Below are positions 35,558-40,370 of a DNA stretch of 40,370 nucleotides, piece after piece. The translations under genes and the position numbers were made by a program. The notes under the pieces were generated by a model that was not told where the DNA came from, did not search any database, and saw only the letters and a list, made by a program, of their open reading frames with translations. Source of the DNA: Bacteroidota bacterium (GTDB taxonomy: Bacteria > Bacteroidota > Bacteroidia > Chitinophagales > UBA8649); NCBI GenBank assembly GCA_002862745.1, contig PKDX01000047.1:1-40370 (forward strand). Direction: 5' to 3'. Numbering within the stretch: position 1 is the first letter of the stretch; every line of letters begins with the position of its first letter.

Positions 35558-36919
35558 CTAGTCGATTAACTCGCGTATATGGCTGATTAATTGTACGCTT
35601 AAAGAGCCCTTGTAATCACTAAGCGCCTTTTTGTGTTGTGCGGAAGTTACAAAGGTTGTCATTCCTCTTTTTTCTGCTTCAACTACCCGCTGGAGTATCC
35701 TTGAAACCGGTCGTATTTCTCCACTCAGTCCAATCTCCCCACAGAAAACGGCCTTTTGTGGCATTGTGAATTGTTCAATGCAAGAGGATAGGAAGGAGGC
35801 GATCACTGCTAAGTCAGCTCCCGGATCGGTTACTTTGATACCCCCTGCAATATTTAGGAATACATCTCTGGCTCCTATGGGAAACTGAACACGTTTTTCA
35901 AAGACGGCGATGAGCATATGTAATCTTCGGTTATCAAAACCAGTACTTGAACGTTGAGGCGTGCCGTAATAGGATGGGCTTACAAGAGTTTGGGTTTCGA
36001 TCAATAGGGGGCGAATCCCCTCAAGGATGCAGCCTGTTGAGACACCTTCTCGTTGACCATCTTGACTGGAAAGCATGATCGAGGTTGGATCGGTTACTGC
36101 ATGCAAACCACTCGATTGCATTTCATAGATGCCTAACTCTGCCGCTGGGCCAAAACGATTTTTTTGACTTCGAAGAATTCGGTGGGCATGGTGTTGATCT
36201 CCTTCAAATTGAAGTACGGTGTCCACAATATGTTCCAAAACTTTAGGTCCTGCCAATTGACCATCCTTGGTGATGTGCCCAATGAGTATTACGGCAATGC
36301 CGTGTCGTTTGGCAAAACGCTGAAATTCACCTGCGCACTCGCGTATCTGACTCATGCTTCCAGGCAAGGCGTCCACCGTAGGAGATTGCATGGTTTGAAT
36401 TGAATCGATAACCAATAGGTCGACCTTCTGCTTTTTGATTTCTTGGAAAATTTTAGAGGTATTGGTTTCGGCCAGTAATAAGCAATTCGTCGCTGAATAC
36501 TTCATTCGATCTGCCCGGCCTTTAATTTGAACAAGGCTCTCTTCACCACTGACATAAAGCACCTTCTGAAGGAAATGTAAGGCGATCTGAAGGAGTAGGG
36601 TAGATTTTCCAATACCAGGTTCTCCGCCGATTAAGGTAATCGAACCAGGCATTATTCCACCGCCAACTACGCGGTTGAATTCTTCGTCATGACTTTTGAG
36701 CCGAGGGACTTCCTTGGCATTTATCTCGTCAATAGGTATCGCGCCATTAGGTCCTTGTTCGGAGAGCTGTGCAAGTCCTTGATTGGTTTCTTTATCTGAT
36801 TTATGGATTTCCGTTTCTTGGAACGTGTTCCATGCTTTGCATGAAGGGCACTTTCCCATCCACTTCGCCGACTCATACGAGCAGGCCTCACAGATATAAA
36901 TCGTTCTAGATTTTGCCAT
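35558..36919 (-). CDS. radA: DNA repair protein RadA (Sms)
   Basis: 453 residues, the normal length. Helicase-like RecA-family protein for branch migration in recombination repair. The N-terminal four-cysteine zinc finger (CEACSYESAKWMGKCPSC), RecA-like domain with Walker A GGEPGIGKST, Walker B LLVIDSIQT, the RadA-specific KNRFG motif in RSQKNRFGPAAELGIYEM, and the C-terminal Lon-protease-like domain (GARDVFLNIAGGIKVTDPGADLA, FCGEIGLSGEIRP) are all present. First gene of a minus-strand run radA-comF-lipoprotein-patatin. An OmpA gene relic lies directly upstream. Confidence 0.97.
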   Translation of the reverse strand: MAKSRTIYICEACSYESAKWMGKCPSCKAWNTFQETEIHKSDKETNQGLAQLSEQGPNGAIPIDEINAKEVPRLKSHDEEFNRVVGGGIMPGSITLIGGEPGIGKSTLLLQIALHFLQKVLYVSGEESLVQIKGRADRMKYSATNCLLLAETNTSKIFQEIKKQKVDLLVIDSIQTMQSPTVDALPGSMSQIRECAGEFQRFAKRHGIAVILIGHITKDGQLAGPKVLEHIVDTVLQFEGDQHHAHRILRSQKNRFGPAAELGIYEMQSSGLHAVTDPTSIMLSSQDGQREGVSTGCILEGIRPLLIETQTLVSPSYYGTPQRSSTGFDNRRLHMLIAVFEKRVQFPIGARDVFLNIAGGIKVTDPGADLAVIASFLSSCIEQFTMPQKAVFCGEIGLSGEIRPVSRILQRVVEAEKRGMTTFVTSAQHKKALSDYKGSLSVQLISHIRELID

Positions 36920-36940
36920 TACCTGCTAAGGTAATTCAAA

Positions 36941-37117
36941 CTATCGTATAGGGTATGCCCAGAATTCAGTTCGGCGATTAAGTTGACGACCTTCTTTATT
37001 ATCCCGGCCATTTGGTAAACGGTTTGGCGCAACGGGGTAACGCTCTCCAAGTCCATTCCAGTGCATGCGATCTTTAGGGAAGCCAAGATCAGTTAGGAGG
37101 TAGTTGTAGACGCTTTG
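36941..37117 (-). pseudogene. Relic of an OmpA-family C-terminal domain
   Basis: On the minus strand an open stretch of 58 codons reads QSVYNYLLTDLGFPKDRMHW, then GLGERYPVAPNRLPN, then EGRQLNRRTEFWAYPIR and TAG (36941-36943). This is the last third of an OmpA peptidoglycan-binding domain (YL...GIP..R....G.GE..PV..N...EGR..NRRTEF). It is preceded in frame by a TAA (37118-37120) and has no start codon, so everything upstream (barrel or lipoprotein part and the first half of the domain) is gone. Its remaining frame is intact, so the loss may be fairly recent. Lies between tatC's promoter and radA. Confidence 0.78.
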
Positions 37118-37150
37118 TTAATATTCAAATATACCAAAATCTATGTTGGG

Positions 37151-37180
37151 TTGTGCTAGTATAGCATAGTTGTATCTTTG
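37151..37180 (+). promoter_or_regulatory. tatC: Promoter of tatC: TTG-N19-TATCTTTG
   Basis: TTG at 37151-37153, a 19-base spacer, and TATCTTTG at 37173-37180: a perfect match to the Bacteroidota primary sigma-factor consensus. The tatC ATG at 37195 begins 15 bases after it, so the leader should be about 5-10 bases. This also rules out the GTG at 37180 as a start, since it lies in the -7 element. Confidence 0.75.
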
Positions 37181-37194
37181 TGTTAGTAACTGCG

Positions 37195-38058
37195 ATGAAA
37201 GAAGATTCTGCAAACCGAGAAGAGGAGGGCCAAAGCCCGTCGAATAAACATCCTCACGAGGAAGAAATGACCTTTTTTGATCATTTGCATGTTTTGCGTC
37301 GACATCTTTTTCGGATGGTCATAGCACTTATATTCTGCTCTGTTGCCGTTTTTGCTGGGGGTACTGTCGTTTTTGACTATGTCGTCCTTGCTCCAACAAA
37401 GTCTAATTTTTTAACCTTTCGTGGGCTGTGTTATGTCATTAACTATTTCCGAGGTGGAGGTGTAGACTGCTTTTCATTTGATTCACTAACCCTTATTGCT
37501 ACGGGAGTTTCCGATCAATTTTTACTTCACTTTAAGGCATCTTTTTACATTGGATTTGCAATAGCTTTCCCTTATTTTATCTATGAAATATGGCGATTTG
37601 TAAGTCCAGGGCTTTATCAAAAAGAGCGTAGGACTGCTGCGCGGGCAATTGGATGGAGTGGTCTTCTTTTTTATGTCGGGGTGGCCTTTGGTTATTTCTT
37701 TTTAGTTCCTTTTGCGATTTACTTTTTTGCCAATTACCAAATCAGTGGTCAAATTGAAAACACATTTACCATTGGAAATATTCTCGGTTTTATGACAACG
37801 ATGACCTTATTGACTGGGTTGCTATTTCAATTGCCTATTCTTGGATACGTATTGGGGAGATTAGGTGTGGTCACCGCAGATTTTGCACGCAGGAATCGCC
37901 GCTATGCAACAGTGATCATTTTTATCCTTGCCGCCCTAATTACCCCTGCTGATCCAGGTACTATGTTTTTAGTTGCTTTTCCGCTTATGCTCTTGTACGA
38001 GTTGACCATTTTAGTGATTGCAACTACAGGTAAGGCGCGCAGTGCTGCATTGTCATAG
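37195..38058 (+). CDS. tatC: Twin-arginine translocase subunit TatC
   Basis: 287 residues from the ATG at 37195. The protein binds twin-arginine signal peptides and recruits TatA to export folded proteins across the inner membrane. After an acidic N-terminal extension of about 25 residues there are six hydrophobic segments; family blocks include EEMTFFDHLHVLRRHLFR, FKASFYIGFAIAFPYFIYEIWRFVSPGLYQKER and the final AALITPADPGTMFLVAFPLMLLYEL. The region between helices 1 and 2 contains a Cys pair (CYVINYFRGGGVDC), as in Bacteroidota homologues. tatA/tatB are not in the window. The longer reading from a GTG 15 bases upstream is rejected because of the promoter position. rpiB follows after 60 bases. 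Confidence 0.95.
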   Translation: MKEDSANREEEGQSPSNKHPHEEEMTFFDHLHVLRRHLFRMVIALIFCSVAVFAGGTVVFDYVVLAPTKSNFLTFRGLCYVINYFRGGGVDCFSFDSLTLIATGVSDQFLLHFKASFYIGFAIAFPYFIYEIWRFVSPGLYQKERRTAARAIGWSGLLFYVGVAFGYFFLVPFAIYFFANYQISGQIENTFTIGNILGFMTTMTLLTGLLFQLPILGYVLGRLGVVTADFARRNRRYATVIIFILAALITPADPGTMFLVAFPLMLLYELTILVIATTGKARSAALS

Positions 38059-38106
38059 GATGAATAAAATGTTAACTATTCGTCGAAACCAATAATTTGT
38101 TGGCGT

Positions 38107-38114
38107 TATCTTTT
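38107..38114 (+). promoter_or_regulatory. rpiB: -7-like octamer TATCTTTT, 4 bases before rpiB ATG
   Basis: TATCTTTT (one mismatch to TAnnTTTG, at the last base) is followed by atct and the rpiB ATG, the same gap as at panB. No -33 element is clear. Confidence 0.4.
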
Positions 38115-38118
38115 ATCT

Positions 38119-38553
38119 ATGAAAGTTTCAATTGCCTCGGATCACGCTGGTTTTGCTCTTAAGCAAGGATGTATTGATTTTTTGGAAGCCGCGGGTTACA
38201 ATGTCAAGGATTTTGGGCCGCATAACGATGAATCGGTAGACTACCCTGATTTCGCCCATCAAGTAGCCTCCCACGTCGCCAAGGATCCATCAGTTGTGGG
38301 TGTGTTGATTTGCGGCAGTGCTAATGGAGTGGCTATGACGGCAAATAAGTATGAGGAGGTTAGAGCTTGTCTCTCATGGAGTCATGAAATTGCTGAATTA
38401 GGGCGATTGCATAACAATGCAAATATCTTGTGTTTGCCTGCTCGATTTATCACTGAAGAAGAGGCTTATCGTTCCCTCAAAGTGTTTTTGAATACTCCAT
38501 TTGAGGGCGGAAGACATGAGCGCCGCGTGTCAAAAATCAATTGTTGTATTTGA
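38119..38553 (+). CDS. rpiB: Ribose-5-phosphate isomerase B
   Basis: Interconverts ribose 5-phosphate and ribulose 5-phosphate in the non-oxidative pentose phosphate pathway; cytoplasmic. 144 residues, standard length. Motifs: SDHAGFALK, VDYPDFAHQVA, the catalytic-loop ICGSANGVAMTANK with the active-site Cys, RACLSW and ARFITEEEA. The loop has Ala where relatives usually have Gly (CGSGNG), a mild change unlikely to abolish activity. Near relatives in the family act on allose/galactose 6-phosphates, but the Cys-type loop and overall pattern favour RpiB. Confidence 0.94.
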   Translation: MKVSIASDHAGFALKQGCIDFLEAAGYNVKDFGPHNDESVDYPDFAHQVASHVAKDPSVVGVLICGSANGVAMTANKYEEVRACLSWSHEIAELGRLHNNANILCLPARFITEEEAYRSLKVFLNTPFEGGRHERRVSKINCCI

Positions 38554-38656
38554 CAAAAGCCGCCTTTCTTAACATTTTTGCGCTGTTTTCGTTACTTTTA
38601 AAGGCTATTCACGTATACGAAGAAATGTGATATGTAAAGTCCCTTTGTTTGAGGCT

Positions 38657-38684
38657 TTAACATGTTCATGGAAATGTTAACATG
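38657..38684. repeat. TTAACATG direct repeat / CATGTT-AACATG inverted repeat before adhesin gene
   Basis: TTAACATG occurs at 38657-38664 and 38677-38684, 20 bases apart start to start. CATGTT (38661-38666) and AACATG (38679-38684) also form an inverted repeat. It directly precedes the ATG at 38688, so it could be an operator; the two-turn spacing fits one face of the helix. No promoter consensus is visible in the 134-base gap 38554-38687, and I see nothing else in it. Confidence 0.35.
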
Positions 38685-38687
38685 CCT

Positions 38688-40370
38688 ATGAATTTTCGAA
38701 GTAACTCTTTTGGGATTGTTTTATGGCTGTTCGGTTTAATGATGTCGATAACCGCACAGGGTCAGAACTGTGTTATTGATAACTACGCCATTGATACAAA
38801 TCGAATAGATTGCGATGGTAATATTCAGGTATCAGGTCAGGCTTTTTCAGAGGTAATCTTTGGATGTGATTTCGAGGCTAACGGATTTGGAGGATGTGTT
38901 GGATGGCAAGCTACTCCTAACGGGGCCCAGTTTGATAATCCTTGTGATCCCCCTCCACCACTCCCGACAGGTACTCCCAATTCAACCTATTTGTGGATGG
39001 GGCCTGGCGTTACACAGCCACGCTTTGTTTCTACTATACCTTACAACCTTCCTAATGGAGGGCAAGTTTGTTTTTATCTAGACTTTGCTGAGCAAATTGA
39101 TAACGCTCCGTGTGAAGGTCCTGATTTACCTGACGAAGGAGTTTATCTACAATGGTCAAATAATAGTGGGGTTACCTGGAATAATATCTTTTACTTCAAT
39201 CCGGATATCAATGGCGCTGGTGGTAATGTTCCTTCTCCTTACATTGATTGGGGTTACTACTGTTTCGATATTCCCCAGGCAGCATGGGGTCCAAACGTTG
39301 AGATCCGATGGTTCCAACAGACGGGTTCAACAGATAACTTTGATCATTGGGGGATTGATGAAGTCGTGATTAATACCACGAGTCCAGTGTATAATCTTAC
39401 ATCAAATCTCGGAAATCCAGTGCTGAATGGTAGTGATTTCTCTTTCAATATATCCCCAACCCAGGACACCTTTGTTACGGTCCTCTACACGGATGGGGTA
39501 GATAGTTGTAGTGACACACTTGATGTATTTATAAACCCTCTCGATGCTGGCAGTCAAGTTTTTGCTTGTGACTCTAATGGAACAATCCTAAATGTCACGG
39601 GAGCATCTAATGTTGTTTGGGGACCACCAGGAAACTTTCTCACTCCCAATGACATACTCAGTCCAAGAGTCGATCCAATTGACGATCAATGGTATTATGT
39701 CTCTTCAGCTTGTGATACTGACAGTGTATTTGTTGATGTTGTGCCAAAGTTCGAAGTCGATATTACTCCACCGGATACAATCTGCCGAAATGGAAGTACC
39801 ACAGTAGATGTTTCTACTTCACCTTCAAGTGTTGGTATTGTCTCTTATGCTTGGAGTCCATCTGCTGAGGCAATGCCTGCTAATGGGCAAACTTCTGTTT
39901 TAAGTCCTCAAGAAACCACAATGTTCTATGTGGACGTAACTTCTGATTCAGGCTGCGTGGTAAGGGATTCAACTCTTGTCTTTGTTATTGGTGGAGCCCC
40001 TTTGGTCAGTATCGATCCATCGGATACCGATGTCTGTCCTGGACAGCAAGTCTCATTGGATGCACTCATTTGCACGGAAGACTCAGTTTTTGATGATTTC
40101 GATGGGACTGCACCTAATCCCGCTTTGTGGGAAACAATAAGTAATGGTTTCCAGCTGACTGCCTGTACACCACCAAGTGGTAATGGTCTTTGGTTTAACG
40201 GAAATGGTATTCGTCAAGCAATAACGAATCCGCTCAATGTCACTGGTGGAGGATTCATCGAGTTTTGGATTCGTATAGGAAATGAGGATCCTTCTATCCC
40301 TAACGGTCCCAACACAAGTTGTGATATGTTTGAGAACGGGGATACAGTATTGTTCCAATATTCAATAAAT
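38688..40370 (+). CDS. Large secreted protein with Reelin-like repeats, N-terminal part (runs off right edge)
   Basis: 561 codons open to the end of the window without a stop. ATG at 38682 is an alternative start two codons earlier. A signal peptide (MNFRSNSFGIVLWLFGLMMS, cleavage near TAQGQ) sends it to the periplasm. Residues about 60-228 form a Reelin-like/choice-of-anchor module (CDFEANGFGGCVGWQ, GVYLQWSNNSGVTWNNIFYF, DNFDHWGIDEVVI). Next come SPTQDTFVTVLYTDGVDSC and Ig-like repeats of about 80 residues with single Cys pairs (DTICRNGSTTVDVS, DVCPGQQVSLDA). A second Reelin-like module begins at about residue 467 (DDFDGTAPNPALWETISNG). Such proteins in Bacteroidota usually end in a T9SS or gliding-motility sorting domain, which is outside the window. 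A surface adhesin is the likely role. Confidence 0.82.
   Translation, partial: MNFRSNSFGIVLWLFGLMMSITAQGQNCVIDNYAIDTNRIDCDGNIQVSGQAFSEVIFGCDFEANGFGGCVGWQATPNGAQFDNPCDPPPPLPTGTPNSTYLWMGPGVTQPRFVSTIPYNLPNGGQVCFYLDFAEQIDNAPCEGPDLPDEGVYLQWSNNSGVTWNNIFYFNPDINGAGGNVPSPYIDWGYYCFDIPQAAWGPNVEIRWFQQTGSTDNFDHWGIDEVVINTTSPVYNLTSNLGNPVLNGSDFSFNISPTQDTFVTVLYTDGVDSCSDTLDVFINPLDAGSQVFACDSNGTILNVTGASNVVWGPPGNFLTPNDILSPRVDPIDDQWYYVSSACDTDSVFVDVVPKFEVDITPPDTICRNGSTTVDVSTSPSSVGIVSYAWSPSAEAMPANGQTSVLSPQETTMFYVDVTSDSGCVVRDSTLVFVIGGAPLVSIDPSDTDVCPGQQVSLDALICTEDSVFDDFDGTAPNPALWETISNGFQLTACTPPSGNGLWFNGNGIRQAITNPLNVTGGGFIEFWIRIGNEDPSIPNGPNTSCDMFENGDTVLFQYSIN

Noticed and set aside
1-40370. tRNA or rRNA genes, CRISPR arrays, insertion sequences and attachment sites.
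   Set aside because: No cloverleaf-like sequence, repeat-spacer array, transposase or integrase motif, or long terminal inverted repeat was seen on either strand by reading; a search with dedicated tools was not possible.

Overview
The window is about 40 kb of a Bacteroidota chromosome, most likely a marine-type member of the Flavobacteriales. This rests on secreted proteins of the type IX secretion (T9SS) kind with Fn3, CUB, anchor-J and Reelin-like modules, LVIVD-repeat lipoproteins, a Bacteroidota-size TamB, promoter elements of the TAnnTTTG type and the near absence of Shine-Dalgarno sequences. The family cannot be fixed from the sequence alone. Coding density is high. I see no tRNA, rRNA, CRISPR array, insertion sequence or phage gene.

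Layout. 1-5371 (minus): the N-terminal part of an M14 zinc carboxypeptidase (runs off the left edge) behind a large tamB. 5357-8449 (plus): tsaD, then two small LVIVD lipoproteins and a probable outer-membrane barrel whose starts and stops overlap. 8485-11316 (minus): gcvP. 11388-12047 (plus): a secreted carboxypeptidase-regulatory-like protein, ending one base from a secreted EEP-family phosphatase/nuclease on the minus strand. 12969-14774 (plus): typA. 14790-15010: wreck of a DUF1801 gene. 15058-16977 (minus): dnaK with a clear terminator; its shared upstream region with panB (plus) carries four TGTCA/TGACA sites. 18030-18923: 3-hydroxyacyl-CoA dehydrogenase. 18958-20935 (minus): argS and a tiny DUF2256 zinc protein. 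21124-24849 (plus): a 1241-residue T9SS cargo protein with a duplicated module. 24972-26762 (minus): rlmD plus a small coupled gene of unknown function. 26836-31077 (plus): two parvulin-type periplasmic chaperones and a MoxR ATPase in one operon. 31084-36919 (minus): radA, comF, a beta-helix lipoprotein and a membrane-anchored patatin-like protein. 36941-37117: wreck of an OmpA-family gene. 37195-38553 (plus): tatC and rpiB. 38688-40370 (plus): the start of a large secreted Reelin-repeat protein that runs off the right edge.

The genes are mainly housekeeping: translation (tsaD, typA, argS, rlmD), proteostasis (dnaK, SurA-like chaperones), envelope building and export (tamB, tatC, lipoproteins), glycine and pantothenate metabolism, and DNA repair/uptake (radA, comF). 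No gene cluster resembles a defence, secondary-metabolite or mobile system. The most useful non-routine observations are two gene relics, the inverted-repeat cluster between dnaK and panB, and a recurring promoter layout in which a -7-like octamer lies exactly 4 bases before the start codon at six genes, which suggests leaderless or nearly leaderless mRNAs.
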